DNA of 64,000 nt from JAGNDO01 sp963704975. GTDB lineage: Bacteria; Chloroflexota; Anaerolineae; Caldilineales; Caldilineaceae. The first letter of the stretch is position 1. Each line of letters starts with the position of its first letter. Below the pieces are notes generated by a model. That model was not told the origin of the DNA and made no database searches. It saw only the letters and a program-made list of their open reading frames with translations. The position numbers and the translations under genes were made by a program. The stretch covers positions 62,001 to 126,000 of the forward strand of contig CAVPIK010000034.1 in the NCBI GenBank assembly GCA_963704975.1. Reading direction: 5' to 3'. Positions 1 to 10,200 of this stretch are shown here, in pieces.

Positions 1-569
1 TTGGCGTCGGCCACGATGGCCAGGTCCGGGTAGCGTTCCCGCACGGCGCGGATCACCGGCACGTCCTTGCCCGGCCCGATCTTGAGCTTGATGCGCCGGT
101 AGCCCTGGCCTGTGTAGAGGTCGATCAGCTCGAAGAGGTCGTTGATGTCCGCCTGGATGCCCAGGCTGACCCCGGACAGAATCTCAGGCCGGGTGCCGCC
201 CAGCATGGCGTGGAGGGGTTTGCCCTCAACCTGCCCCAGCAGATCCCAGGCCGCCATTTCCATCCCGGCCTTGGCAAAGTTGTGCCGCTTGACCAGGCGA
301 TAGTTGGCGATCAGCTCGTCGATGCTCCCCCATTCCTTGCCCAAGACCATAGGGGCCAGCACATCCTTCAGCACATGCCAGCAGGTCTCGGTCGTCTCCT
401 CGTTGTAAAAGGGGGCCGACGAACAGGGGCTCTCGCCCCAGCCCACCAAGCCATCCGCGTGCAGCTTCACCAGCACATGCATGCGGTGGTTGACGGAGCT
501 AGAACTGATGGCAAAGGATCGCACCATCTCTTGGCGGACGATGAAGAGGTCGATCTGGGTGATTTTCAT
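1..569 (-). CDS. Enolase-superfamily enzyme, MenC / N-acylamino acid racemase-like (3' part cut by window edge)
   Basis: The first about 190 residues are present; the gene runs off the left edge. It begins MKITQIDLFIVRQEMV, a typical N-terminal strand of the enolase superfamily, and continues with the capping domain (GWGESPCSSAPFYNEET) and the start of the barrel, including YRRIKLKIGPGKD with the KxK pair that serves as the acid/base lysine in this family, and IVADAN whose Asp is the first metal ligand. Family members make o-succinylbenzoate (menaquinone synthesis) or racemise N-acyl amino acids; the sequence alone does not decide. The upstream genes, a GNAT-like protein and an M14 metallopeptidase, favour the amino-acid racemase role over menaquinone synthesis, but this is inference. 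No frameshift was seen in the visible part. Confidence 0.8.
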   Translation of the reverse strand, partial: MKITQIDLFIVRQEMVRSFAISSSSVNHRMHVLVKLHADGLVGWGESPCSSAPFYNEETTETCWHVLKDVLAPMVLGKEWGSIDELIANYRLVKRHNFAKAGMEMAAWDLLGQVEGKPLHAMLGGTRPEILSGVSLGIQADINDLFELIDLYTGQGYRRIKLKIGPGKDVPVIRAVRERYPDLAIVADA

Positions 570-579
570 AGGTAGCCCT

Positions 580-660
580 TTTGTTGATTGGTTGGTTCGT
601 TGAGTGGTGGGGAGACGACGACGGTTGGTTGACACGAAAAATCAACAAGTCAACCAACCA
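580..660. repeat. Octamer-type TTGATTGG tandem tracts in inverted orientation
   Basis: The short gap between the GNAT-like gene and the racemase-like gene holds TTGTTGATTGGTTGGTT on the left and AATCAACAAGTCAACCAACC on the right, so it can fold back on itself. The right arm supplies the last codons and the TGA stop of the GNAT-like gene. The same AATCAACC-type unit recurs near 25600, 46440-46525 and 48783. Confidence 0.6.
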
Positions 661-1924
661 ACTTCTCTCCCAGTCGTTCCAACAGCCCATCATCCACCCG
701 CTCGCCGACGAGGAAGCAACGGTCGCCGTCCCGCGCCGGGGTGGTGAGGATGTATTGGCCGGGTTGGGTGCCGATGTAGTGGGCCAGGAGTCGATCCGTG
801 GTGTCTCGCCAGCGGGCAGCCGTGGGCAGATCCGTGCGCTGGAGCGCGGCCCAGTCCGCAGGGATTTCCACGGCGATGGTGGGGGCGTCCGCGTCGAAGA
901 GGGGGGTGGCCCATCCGTTATTGACCTGTACGGTCGTGGCAGAAAGGTCTTGGATAGACCGGGTGGCCCCAGGATCGGTCAACGCATTCTGCACCCGATC
1001 TGTGCCGGGCAGCAGGGTCATGCGCAGGCGGGAGGCGGGTAGTTGGTTGAGTACGTTGCGAAAAGGGATCAGGTCCGGGAAGAAATGGGTGCAGATGGCC
1101 CGCAGCTTGCCAAAGTTGAGTACCGCATTGGCAAAGAGCAGGGGGTCCGTGGTCCACTCCACCAGATCCACCCCTGCGGCCAGGGCCTGCTGCGCCTGCC
1201 TCCGTTTGAGATGGAAGGCGATGTGCCGCCCTCTAAAATCCGGCTCCACGGCCAGGGATTGGGACTCGATGCGCAGACCGTGCTGAAAACGCTCCGCCCA
1301 GGGTTGGGGCAAGCCCGAATCATCCCACTTGAAAAAGCCAAAGAGACTGCCCACCACGGGACCGCCTTCCCCATCCCGGGCCACCAAGGAGTTGGCCAAC
1401 CCAAAGTCCGGCGTGTGGATGTCCGCGGGGTAGAGATATTCGTCCGCCACCATCCACACCTTTTGCTGAAGCCGCCGGATCTGCTCGGCCTCGGCCGCGT
1501 CGGGGCGGCCCAGATCCAGCCCATCTTGCAGATGATGGGTGGGGACGAAAGCGTGGGGCACGCCGGCGTCGAAGATCCGCACGGTGGCGAGGGATAGTTG
1601 GGCGGCCACCAGATCGGCCACCGCTTCCCAATCCACCGGCCCGGCCTGGGGTGCAGCATGAACGCGCAGGGTGGCCGTGGGTTCCCCCGCCGGCGAGAGT
1701 GGACCAGGTAGTAGAAAGGCCGCCCCAACCGTCTCTCCATCCCGGCTCACGGTGAAGATCTCACCCCCAATGCGCCGAAAGGCCGACTTGAGAAAGTGGG
1801 GCGGCAGTAAAGATGGGTTGTGGGGCGCGCCCAAGGCGGCGCAGATCTGATCCACGCTTTCGCCCCAGGCGGAAGTGGGGACGTCTTGATTGGGTATTTG
1901 GGTGACGGTCAAAGAATCGGGCAT
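650..1924 (-). CDS. GNAT-superfamily acetyltransferase-like protein (COG3375 type)
   Basis: The reading frame is open and encodes about 424 residues starting MPDSLTVTQIPNQDVP. The central part (AADVIRRLQ-like region and ARDGEGGPVVGSLFGFF, followed by SQSLAVEPDFRGRHIAFHLK) matches the acetyl-CoA binding core of GNAT enzymes, with the R/Q-x-x-G-x-G/A loop represented by DFRGRHIAF. Proteins of this type are often encoded beside MenC-like racemases, where some act as N-succinyl or N-acetyl transferases on amino acids. The start was chosen because its ATG overlaps the stop of the upstream peptidase gene (TGATG), which implies translational coupling; an in-frame ATG further upstream would overlap the peptidase by about 90 bases. 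The C-terminal residues and stop lie in a repeat tract. Substrate unknown. Confidence 0.7.
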   Translation of the reverse strand: MPDSLTVTQIPNQDVPTSAWGESVDQICAALGAPHNPSLLPPHFLKSAFRRIGGEIFTVSRDGETVGAAFLLPGPLSPAGEPTATLRVHAAPQAGPVDWEAVADLVAAQLSLATVRIFDAGVPHAFVPTHHLQDGLDLGRPDAAEAEQIRRLQQKVWMVADEYLYPADIHTPDFGLANSLVARDGEGGPVVGSLFGFFKWDDSGLPQPWAERFQHGLRIESQSLAVEPDFRGRHIAFHLKRRQAQQALAAGVDLVEWTTDPLLFANAVLNFGKLRAICTHFFPDLIPFRNVLNQLPASRLRMTLLPGTDRVQNALTDPGATRSIQDLSATTVQVNNGWATPLFDADAPTIAVEIPADWAALQRTDLPTAARWRDTTDRLLAHYIGTQPGQYILTTPARDGDRCFLVGERVDDGLLERLGEKLVG

Positions 1925-3599
1925 CAACCCAATACCACCCGCCGCTCGATCGATCCCGCCCGGTCGCTCAGAATCCGCACGCCGATCTCCGCCCCCGCCG
2001 GGCCGCTGACCACCCACTGGGCGTCCGTGCGGTTGTCCGTGGGGCTGGTGGCGAAGTGGGCCATGGCGTAGACTTTGTTGCTGCGTCCCTCCAGATGGCC
2101 CAGGTCGGTTTTGGCCTTGCCGGTCACCAACTCAACGCCGTCGGGTAGATCCAACTCCACCCGCACGGGGCGCGTGGCTTTGCGTTTTTGCCCCTGCACG
2201 CTGGTGAAGGTGGGCAGATAGCCGCCGTTTTCCACCACCAAATGGAGGCGGTACGCGCCCGCGCCAGCCGGGGTCACCCCCAGGCTGTGGACGCTGAGCT
2301 TGGGCAGGGTGTCTCCCAAGGCCAAGGCCCAGGGCGTGTTGCGGGCTGCCTCTTCGCCCATAAAGGCATGGGGCGGATTGCGCCAGGTGTACATGTGGTT
2401 GAGCCCGCCGATCTCCACCGCGCCCAGTTGGGGATGGTCGAAGGGCTGCCAATCGAAGATGCTGTCCGGCCCGGCGTTGGCCAAGAGCCATTGGAAGATC
2501 TTGACGTCGTCACCGTGGGGATGGCCCCGCATCCAGTCGATAAACTTACGGTCCTTGATCCCGGCCCGGCCCGGCAGATCCCACAGCTCGATGGTGAAGG
2601 TGTAGATGCCGTATTGATCGTAGACCCAATCGTCAAAGGCCCCCACGATGGTCTCTTTGGGATGATATTTGAAGTCGTGGAAGACCGAGGCGTGGGGATA
2701 GCCGACCAGATCCGTGCCCCGCTGGCCCAGAGCCTGAAAGGTCCACAGGTCCGATGTCTCCATTTGGTCGTCCGGCTTGGTGCTGAACGGGCGCAGCAGC
2801 ACACCGCTCTGGGTATGATACGACAGAGCCACGCTGATGTTGGGGTGGGCGGTGAAGAAGTCCAGCAGCGCCCGGATCTCCGGCTCGGAGCCGGGGTAGT
2901 CCCCCGCGCCCCGTTGGGTCCCCTCCGGCTGCCACTCTGCCGGGAAGTTGCGGTTGAAGTCCAGCCCCTGGTGCGCCGGAGCCACCTTGATATTGACCCC
3001 GTCCCACGCCTCGGCCACCCCTTCCGGCAGGAGGCGATAATAGGTGCCGCCTTGCTCGTCCGCCCCCCGTTTCACCATAATGCGAGGATCAATGGGGCTG
3101 ACGGCCCAATCCCCATGCGGGTCTACCATTCTCATTTGCAGGATCAACCCATTGCCATCCACATCGGTCTGGTGGATGCCCTCCTGCTTCTCGGCATAGG
3201 GGTAGGGCCGGGTGCCGGATCGGAGAAAGGTGGGACTGTCGGCCAGAGCCAGTTCCGCCCCATCTGGATTTACTCGGGGGACGATGTAATAGGTGGCCCC
3301 ATCCAATAGCCTTGTCACCTGGGCATCCGTGCCGTAGCCGGAGAGCAGGGTGTCGGCAATGTGCAGGGCCACCGTCGTCCCGGCCACCTCCGTGGCGTGG
3401 ATGTTGGCGTCGATCCACACGGCGGGCTTCGTGTCGTGGGCGCCCGTGGCCGCGGTTCGTCACCGTCAACAGCCAAATGGGGCGGTCCTCGTAGCTGCGC
3501 CCAATGCTGGACAGCTCGACCAGATTCGGGAACGTCATTCGCCCAGCCGTGCAGGATGCCGTCAAGTTCTTGGTTTGTAAAATAGTGGTTGAAATTCAT
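1924..3599 (-). CDS. M14-family zinc carboxypeptidase (two frameshifts near the N-terminus)
   Basis: The protein is about 555 residues when joined across two indels, near 3535 and 3440. It starts MNFNHYFTNQELDGILHGW, continues VELSSIGRSYEDRPIWLLTV in a second frame, and then is open from WIDANIHATEVAGTT to the end. The H-x-x-E of NIHATEVAG gives two zinc ligands, the His of ALSYHTQSG is the third, and FTIELWDLPG supplies the catalytic Glu, all in the M14 order. The C-terminal about 130 residues form a beta-rich extension. There is no clear signal peptide. It is the first gene of an apparent operon with the GNAT-like and racemase-like genes, so peptide or N-acyl amino acid turnover is plausible. 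The indels are probably sequencing errors because all catalytic residues are intact. Confidence 0.8.
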
Positions 3600-3652
3600 G
3601 GGGTTTCCTTTTTGGTTGGATCGAGTCGTAGCCCGATAGGTATCTGCGCCAA

Positions 3653-3758
3653 GCTAGCGTCGGTTGAGTAGCCGCCGCACGGATTTCCGCGACCAAACAG
3701 GTGCTCGGCGGCGTATCGAAACCAAAGCGGGTCAACCCACTTCGGTTTCGATACGCCC
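3653..3758. repeat. Dispersed palindromic element, copy A
   Basis: GCTAGCGTCGGTTGAGTAG at 3653 is followed by a near-perfect palindrome at 3713-3756 with arms CGTATCGAAACCAAAGCGGG and its complement GGTTTCGATACG. The same two modules recur at 48071-48234, there with a second inverted copy of the outer module. It lies in a gene-free interval (3600-3954) whose remainder is AT-rich (3790-3960) and carries no gene I can support; a promoter for neighbouring genes could sit there. Confidence 0.7.
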
Positions 3759-3954
3759 TTCCTCCTTGGATTAACAAACTCTTAGGGTCAAGTCGGGCTA
3801 CTCGAATAATATAATAGATATATTAAAAAATAAAGAAGTATTTTAATTATAATTTTGTGAATGATTCAGTTGAACCTGCGTTCTGCGCCTCGCTCCATTC
3901 ACCGGTTTTCGTCTCATATATTACTGCGGCATTACAATGGATAGATCAAGTAAT

Positions 3955-4644
3955 TCATTTAATTGTATGTTGAGCACCTTCGTCGCTCACATCCACCTGC
4001 AATGCTTCCCGTGCCGGTGATGCCGCCGCTGCCGAGACATCCACCTGCCAATCTTCCTTCCTGCCGGGTGTTCCGCCGCTGCCATCTCTTCGCCCACAAA
4101 GTCCCCGTGGCAGGCCAGGATCTCGTGGAAAATAGCCTCTCGTTCGTCCAAATAGTGCTTGATGTGTACAAACGCCCCCCGCAGATCCGGGCTGGCGTGG
4201 CCGTTGCGCAGATCGATCAGCCACTTGCCCTTCAACTCCTCGGCCTCGTCCGTCCCCGTGCTCTTGCGCTGGGAACGGATGGTCCGGTTCACCCGCTGCT
4301 TGGGCATCAGGAAGAGGTCCACCACGGAGTAGAAATAGTAGGCGGTCACGTCCTGGCTGGTGTCCCGCACCAACAGACCCGGCGTTGGGCGCGTGGATCA
4401 AGATCTTGCGGGCAGCCAGATCGTCGATGATAAAAAGATGTTCTTCGGGGATGGCCGTGGGCCAGTTGCGGGGATTGTAGCGCTGGCGCTTCTCCTTGGC
4501 GTCAAAGGCGAAATAGCGGTTGGTGAACTCGTCCCCATAGCCAAAATCCAGCCGGGTGAACGACCGGGAGCGGTCGTCATAGTCCACCTTGTGCTGGGCG
4601 AAGAAGTCCTTGATCTCTTGTTCCAGGGAGGGCGGTGTGGGCAT
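3955..4644 (-). CDS. Hypothetical protein, frameshifted
   Basis: I do not recognise the family. The product starts MPTPPSLEQEIKDFFAQHKV and reads through YDDRSRSFTRLDFGYGDEF to ARKILIHAPNA, where an indel near 4385 moves the frame to MVRDTSQDVTAYYFYSVVDL and LKGKWLIDLRNGHASPDLRG. A second break near 4090 makes the C-terminus uncertain. The composition is soluble and charged with no membrane segment. The acidic and aromatic pattern resembles proteins of unknown function that bind nucleotides or peptides, but I see no motif to name. The gene sits alone between a palindromic repeat and a small membrane-protein gene on the same strand. Confidence 0.5.
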   Translation of the reverse strand: MPTPPSLEQEIKDFFAQHKVDYDDRSRSFTRLDFGYGDEFTNRYFAFDAKEKRQRYNPRNWPTAIPEEHLFIIDDLAARKILIHAPNAGSVGAGHQPGRDRLLFLLRGGPLPDAQAAGEPDHPFPAQEHGDGRGRGVEGQVADRSAQRPRQPGSAGGVCTHQALFGRTRGYFPRDPGLPRGLCGRRDGSGGTPGRKEDWQVDVSAAAASPAREALQVDVSDEGAQHTIK

Positions 4645-4660
4645 GGGCGTGGGTCCGGTT

Positions 4661-4735
4661 TTGTGAGGTGAGGTGAAGGGGCGAAGGGGTGAAGGGGTCG
4701 AAAGTCACCCACTCACCCCTTCACCCCTTCACCCT
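4661..4735. repeat. Inverted array of GGGGTGAA octamers
   Basis: GGTGAAGGGGCGAAGGGGTG on the left faces ACCCCTTCACCCCTTCACCC on the right around a short centre, making a tandem repeat arranged as an inverted repeat. Its right edge contributes the last codons and TGA stop of the small membrane protein encoded to the right on the minus strand. Confidence 0.6.
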
Positions 4736-5032
4736 TTCTGCTTCTTCGGCAAGATGTCCGCGGCCAAGACCGGACCAGGTGCGGCGGAAGCCGGCCATCT
4801 TGCCCCCGGCCTTGGCCACGGGATCGACCACGTTCTGGCTGACGAAGGTGGCCGTGCCCCGCACGGTGCCCACGGTCTCCTGGGCGTCGTCGATGATGGG
4901 CTTGATCTCTTTTTGGAACATCTTCACCAGCCGCCAGATCTGCCAGACCAGGATCACCAACAGGGCGTTGATGATGATGGTCTCCACGGCGATGAGAATA
5001 ATAGCAATGTCACGAATGGTTCCGCTGATCAC
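4721..5032 (-). CDS. Small single-pass membrane protein, DUF948-like
   Basis: The 103-residue product has an N-terminal hydrophobic segment (residues about 7-32, including AIILIAVETIIINALLVILV) and a soluble, amphipathic C-terminal part (KMFQKEIKPIIDDAQETVG). That layout, one helix followed by a coiled-coil-like tail with repeated Val/Asp/Ala, is typical of DUF948/YtxH-like small proteins of unknown function found in Firmicutes and Chloroflexota. The last four residues and the stop come from the octamer repeat, so the natural C-terminus may have been shorter. No partner is evident next to it. Confidence 0.6.
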   Translation of the reverse strand: MISGTIRDIAIILIAVETIIINALLVILVWQIWRLVKMFQKEIKPIIDDAQETVGTVRGTATFVSQNVVDPVAKAGGKMAGFRRTWSGLGRGHLAEEAERVKG

Positions 5033-5071
5033 GGTGGGACTCCTTGGGTTTTGGGGGAGGGTCGATAAAAT

Positions 5072-5419
5072 CTAAATGTAGCGGATGTTGTTGTGAAACT
5101 CATCGGCAGCGACGTTGTTTAACAGATTAACCAAGCGTCGAGCCAATTCATAAGGCGATCGATGGGGCGCTATGATGATGCCGGCAGAGAATCGGTTGGA
5201 TTCGATATAGTCCGTTCCTAACTTTTCATAATCTTTGCGATTGTGTGTGAACATCACCAAACCATTGGCCGTGGCGTAGGCCAATTGGTCTTCGTCCTCG
5301 TTGCCGAGTCGTTTGGCCTCTCTGGTTGTGACGGCGACAAAGGACTTGGCTTGAACCAGTTCGGCGATCAAGACATCGACGTCTTCGTCCAAATAAAGTT
5401 CAGCAAACAGGCGGTTCAT
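5072..5419 (-). CDS. DUF5615 PIN-like toxin of a DUF433/DUF5615 pair
   Basis: The 115-residue product begins MNRLFAELYLDEDVDVLIAE. DUF5615 proteins are small PIN-fold nucleases; the early acidic pair in LDEDV, the Asp in EDQLAYATANG and the FTHNRKDYEKL segment correspond to the conserved acidic and Asn/Arg positions of that family. The gene overlaps the 3' end of the DUF433 gene by four bases (ATGA), the usual order being antitoxin first. The likely role is the toxin half of a type II system; the RNA target is not known. Confidence 0.8.
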   Translation of the reverse strand: MNRLFAELYLDEDVDVLIAELVQAKSFVAVTTREAKRLGNEDEDQLAYATANGLVMFTHNRKDYEKLGTDYIESNRFSAGIIIAPHRSPYELARRLVNLLNNVAADEFHNNIRYI

Positions 5420-5691
5420 AGGGCAAGGGGGTCTACCAACTCGTCAGGGACACGGTTACGTTCGATGTACTCGTCGATCTCTGGTTGATGATCGCTGTAA
5501 TAACTCAGAGCATCAAAGACCTGGGCTAACGTGAGATGAGGCAGGTGGCGTGGAATCTCTTCCGGCTGTAGGCCCATCCGCCAGTTTTCCACAATCGATC
5601 TTACCGGCGTGCGCGTGCCTTCAATGATCGGTTCGCCGCTCAAAATCTTGTCATTGCTGACAATGTATCGATGCCTGGTCATAGTTACCAT
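5416..5691 (-). CDS. DUF433 antitoxin
   Basis: The 91-residue product contains the DUF433 hallmark ILSGEPIIEGTRTPV followed by a helix-turn-helix-like stretch (EEIPRHLPHLTLAQVFDALS). DUF433 proteins are DNA-binding antitoxins that pair with DUF5615 toxins, and here the downstream gene is exactly that. Two starts three codons apart are possible (MVTMTR); the second ATG is equally credible. Autoregulation is expected from the family but no operator was identified. Confidence 0.8.
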   Translation of the reverse strand: MVTMTRHRYIVSNDKILSGEPIIEGTRTPVRSIVENWRMGLQPEEIPRHLPHLTLAQVFDALSYYSDHQPEIDEYIERNRVPDELVDPLAL

Positions 5692-5720
5692 GATCGTTCT
5701 CCTTTTGACCTACCTTCGGT

Positions 5721-5972
5721 CTACTCTCCCATCACCAACTTTGCCAAAACCAACCCCACCCACGCCACAATCGTCGCTTCCAACGCATGGACCGGACCAA
5801 CCTGCAACAAATCAATATCGGTGAAAATCCCGATCACCTGCCCCAGGCCAAAGCCGACCAGGGCCACGATCAAAAAGACGCCCAGATCCCGCAGATGGCG
5901 TCCGCCCCACAGGTGGAAGAGGCTGGCATAGCTCACGCTCAACAGCACGCCCAACACGATGCTCGGACTCAT
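5721..5972 (-). CDS. Small integral membrane protein
   Basis: The 83-residue product is almost entirely hydrophobic, with three predicted membrane segments: IVLGVLLSVSYASLFHLWGG, LGVFLIVALVGFGLGQVIGI and the C-terminal ALEATIVAWVGLVLAKLVMG. No family is recognised. Its ATG overlaps the stop of mnmA by four bases (ATGA), so it is translated with mnmA, but a functional link is not implied. Confidence 0.6.
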   Translation of the reverse strand: MSPSIVLGVLLSVSYASLFHLWGGRHLRDLGVFLIVALVGFGLGQVIGIFTDIDLLQVGPVHALEATIVAWVGLVLAKLVMGE

Positions 5973-7079
5973 GCGGCGATGATCCCCCCGCCCAAACAGA
6001 GATCCCCGTCGTAGAAAATCGCCCCCTGGCCCGGGGTGATGTCCCGCAGGATCTCGTCGAATTGCACCGTCACCGTGCCGTCATCCTGGGGGAAGAGGGT
6101 GCAGGGGGCGGCGTGCGAGCGATAGCGGATCTTGCATTCGGCCCGGGTGCCGGGGGCGACGGGGGCGTCCATTGTCCAGTTGACCGTGTGGGCCATCAGC
6201 CGGTCGCCGCCCAATTCGTCCAGCGCGCCCACCACCAGGGCATTGTTGGGCCGGTCGAGTTCCAACACATAGACCGGCGCGCCCGTGCCGCTGAGGCCCA
6301 AGCCCTTGCGCTGGCCGATGGTGTAGCCGGGCAGCCCGGTGTGCTCGCCCAGGACCGCGCCCTGGCGATCCACAATGGGGCCGGGCTGCATGGCCGCCGC
6401 GGCCCAGTCCTGCAAAAAGCGCCGGTGATCGTCGTCGGCCAGGAAGCAGAGGTCCATGCTGTCGTGCTTGGAGGCGATGGGCAGCCCGTGGGCCGCGGCG
6501 ATCTTGCGCACCTCGGCCTTGGGGTAGTCGCCGACCGGGAAGAGCACATCCCGCAGCTCGTCCTGGCCCATGACGCTGAGGACGTAGCTCTGGTCCTTGT
6601 GATCGTCCACGCCCTTGAGCAGTTCGACCACGCCGTCATCCCGACGCCGGGTGCGGGCATAGTGGCCTGTGGCCAGGTAGTCCGCGCCCATTGTGCGGGC
6701 ATAGTTGAGCAGATAGTCGAAGCGGATGTGGCGGTTGCAGGCGATGCAGGGGTTGGGCGTGGTCCCCGCGCTGTAGCCCTGGATGAAGTAGTCCACGACC
6801 TTCTCTTTGAAGACCTCTTCCACGTTGATCAAATAGAAGGGGATGCCCAAGCTGTCCGCCACCCGCCGGGCGTCGTTGACGCTCTCCAGGCTGCAACACT
6901 TGTTGGTCGAGCCTTCGCCCCGGCCCACCTCGGCCCACAGGCGCATCATCACGCCGATGCACGGTGTAGCCCTGCTCCACCAACAACGCCGCGGCCACAG
7001 AACTATCCACGCCGCCGCTCATGGCGACGACGACGGTGGTTTCGGATGGGGGGCGGGTGTGCTTGCTTAGTGTTGACAT
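5969..7079 (-). CDS. mnmA: tRNA-specific 2-thiouridylase MnmA (one frameshift)
   Basis: The enzyme transfers sulfur to U34 of tRNA Lys, Glu and Gln. The N-terminal PP-loop SGGVDSSVAAALL lies just after the start MSTLSKHTRPPSET. The catalytic cysteines are present in NPCIACNRHIRFDYLL and in SMDLCFLADDDHRRFL, and the C-terminal beta-barrel ends GDLCLGGGIIAA. A single-base insertion near 6958 (GTG-C-ATC in the coding strand) shifts the frame between GYTV and IGVMMRLWAE. Since the residues on both sides match the family, I treat the gene as intact in the organism. The start is the ATG at 7079; upstream in-frame ATGs have no family support. Confidence 0.9.
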
Positions 7080-7283
7080 GGGAGATATTTTACCACAACC
7101 GATCCAGACTCGGCACATGCAGAAATGGTGCTGTCGATCTGGGTCGCTTGCTTGCCACCCCCGCGACTTTTTGCGCCATTGATTCATCCCGCCATTTGGG
7201 TTACAATGGCGGGCGATGACCCCTCTGCCCTACCCCAAGTGTCGCCTCTTCACCCGCGACCCACAAACAGGATGTCCCAATCA

Positions 7284-10200
7284 ATGACCGACATCGTCGC
7301 CCAACTGGCAGAACTGATCGTCAAGGACAATGCCCTGCTCTTCGTGGGCGTCGGACCTGGGCGGCAGCGAGGACCGCACCTCCCTGGTGCAGCAGATCGC
7401 CGATGCCCTGGCCGTGCGTCTTGACTACACCAAGCCGGACCGCTCTCTGGCCGCAGTGGCCCGGGACTTTCAGGCCCTGCAGGGACGCAACGCCCTGATC
7501 ACCGCCCTGCGGGAGGAGGTGGCCAAGGCCAAGGCCAGCCCGGCCCCATCCACCAACTGATCGCCGACGCCGTCCTGCCCACCACCAAGGTCATCACCAC
7601 CCGCTTTGACCGCATCCTGGAACAGGCCTTCGACCAGTTCCGCAAGCCCTATGTGCTGATCGTGCGGGACACGGATGTCTCTTTTTTCGACGAGTCCAAA
7701 CTCACCCTGATCAAGATCCAGGGGGACATCGATCAGCCCGACAGCCTGGTGATCACCGAGGACGACGTGGAGGATTTTATCAGCAACCTGCCCACCCTCA
7801 GCGATGTGGTGCGGGCCTTCTTCGCCACCAAGACCCTGATCTTCCTGGGCTATGACCTGGAAAGTCCGACCAGTTCAAGCGGCTCTTCCGCCAGGTCACC
7901 CGCAACCTGAGCGTCTACCGGCGCACGGCCTATGCCATCCAAGAGCGGGATCTGGACCCGGCGGACCGTCGCTATTGGCAAGAGCAGGGCGTGGACATGC
8001 GCACCCAGGACCCGGTGCGATTTTTGGAGGAATTGGCCGCCACTGTCAAGGAGATCGTGCAGCGCCCGGCGCTGGCCGACGCCAACCCCTTGCAAAAGAT
8101 GGCCCAACCCGCGCCTGCCCCCCACCCCGTACAAAGGGTTGCGCGAACTTTATCGGGCCGACGCCCCCATCTTTTTTGGGCCGGGATCTGGAGGTGCGCC
8201 GCTTCACCAACCGGGTGCTGGCCAACCGCCTCACCATCCTCTATGGCGAGAGCGGCAGCGGCAAGAGCAGTCTGCTGCGGGCCGGCCTGGCCCCGGCCCT
8301 GCTGGATCGCCGCGCCCTCACGGCCATCGCCCAGCCCGATGCCGACACGCCCCTGATCGATCGGCTGCGCCAAAGCCTGATCCAGGTCGCCCAAAACGCT
8401 GAGGTCGACCGTCACACCCGGCCGGGGATCTGGCCCAAATAGTACGGGATGTCCAGCACTGCCCTGGACGCGCCCCGTGGTCCTGGTGGTGGATCAGGCC
8501 GAACAGTTCTTCCTGGTCTATGACGAGGCAGCGCAGCATGGCCGTGGTGGCCCAGATGCGCACCCTGCTCACGGACCGCAGCCTGGATCTGCGCTTGGTC
8601 GTCTGTGATCCGCGAGGATTTTTTGGGGCGGATGCAGCCCCTGGAGGCCATCTCTGCCCAACCTGTTGGATGTGCGCTTTCGCCTGGACATTCTGGGCCA
8701 GGAGGCGGCCCGGGAGGCCATCGAGGAACCGGCCCGTCTCTTTCGGCGTGGCCATGGGAACCGGCCCTGGTCGCCCGTCTGCTCCAAGATCTCTACGACA
8801 GCGAGAGTCGGGGCATCAACCCGCCCCAGTTGCAGATCGTCGCCCAACGTCTCTACGCGGCCTGCCAGACCAAGACGGGGCAAGCCCACCGACCTCGCCC
8901 TCTTCGCCGCATTGGGCAACACCCCGGCCATTCTGGGCAATTTTCTCAACCAATCCATGGCCCAACTGCCCCCGGCCCGCCAATCCGCGGCCCGCACGCT
9001 GCTCGGCTCCCTGGTCACCAGCAGCGGGACCAAAGCAGCGCCTGGGCCTGGCGGATCTGGCCCGGGCCGCCCAGGTGGACCGAGCCGAGGCCAGCCCGTG
9101 CTGGACGGCTGGTGGCCACTCCCTGGTGCGCCAGATCGTGCAGGCCCGGACACCCGGGCGGCCAACTGGTCTCCTATGAACTGACCCACGACTATCTGAT
9201 CACCCCCATCATCGCCTGGCTGGGCGACGATTTCTGGGCGGCGCAAAAGGCCCGGGAGATCCTGCGCCAGGCCGTGCCCGAGTGGGAGAGCCGCATGCGC
9301 CTGCTGCCCGCCGAGGATCTGGACTCTGGCCACCGGGCAGGTCGGCCCGTCTCCAGCTTTCCGAGACCGAGACCCAGCTGCTCTACGCCTCCGCCGTGGC
9401 CTATGTCCAGCACGTCGACGTCTGGCAGCCCAAGGTGGACGACGCCATCCGCCGAGATCTGCTGATCAACCTCTGTCGCCACCCGGAGGTGGCCGCCCGC
9501 CGCCACGCCGCCACCCGTCTTGGCCATGTTCGACGACGCTGCGGTGGGGGATCTGCTGGCCGATCTGGTGTTGACCGACCCGGAACTGGCCGTGCAGGCG
9601 TCCGCGGCCCTGGCCCTGGCCAACTTGCTGAGGCGCACAACCGCAGCCGGGGTATCGGGGGTGAAAGCCTTGACCCAGGCCGCCCTGGCTGGCGGGGAGG
9701 GCGCGGACCGCGCCCTGCCCGCCCTGGTCACCATTCGGGATCTGGCCCCATCCGCGCAGGTCCTCTTGCCGGCCGAGTTGGCCCAATCTGTGCGGCGGCG
9801 GGTGTGGGGGGTGCGCTGGGGCGCAGCCGAGAGTGGGTGATCCTGCGCCTGGTGCGAGGATTGCAGGGCGGCTTCTGGGGATTGGGCCTGGGCATCGGTC
9901 TCTTCCTGGGCCTGAACCGACTGATCGCCGATGGCTTTTCCCTGGAACTTCTGGCCCAACGCTTTGACAGCATCCTCTTTGCCATCAGCTCCGGCATCCC
10001 GGTGATGGGGGTGATCGGGGCCGTGGCCGCGGGCGGTGACCGGCGCGGCCGGCGCGCTCCTGGTCAGCCTGGAGGATGCGCCCAATCCCCGGCGCACCTG
10101 GGCTGTGCAGACCGGCGTGGGCGGGGTGACCCTGGCCCTGCTCTGGCTGCTCTTCGCCTTTGTCTTCCCCGGCCAGACCGTGGCCCTGCGTGCCCTGGCC

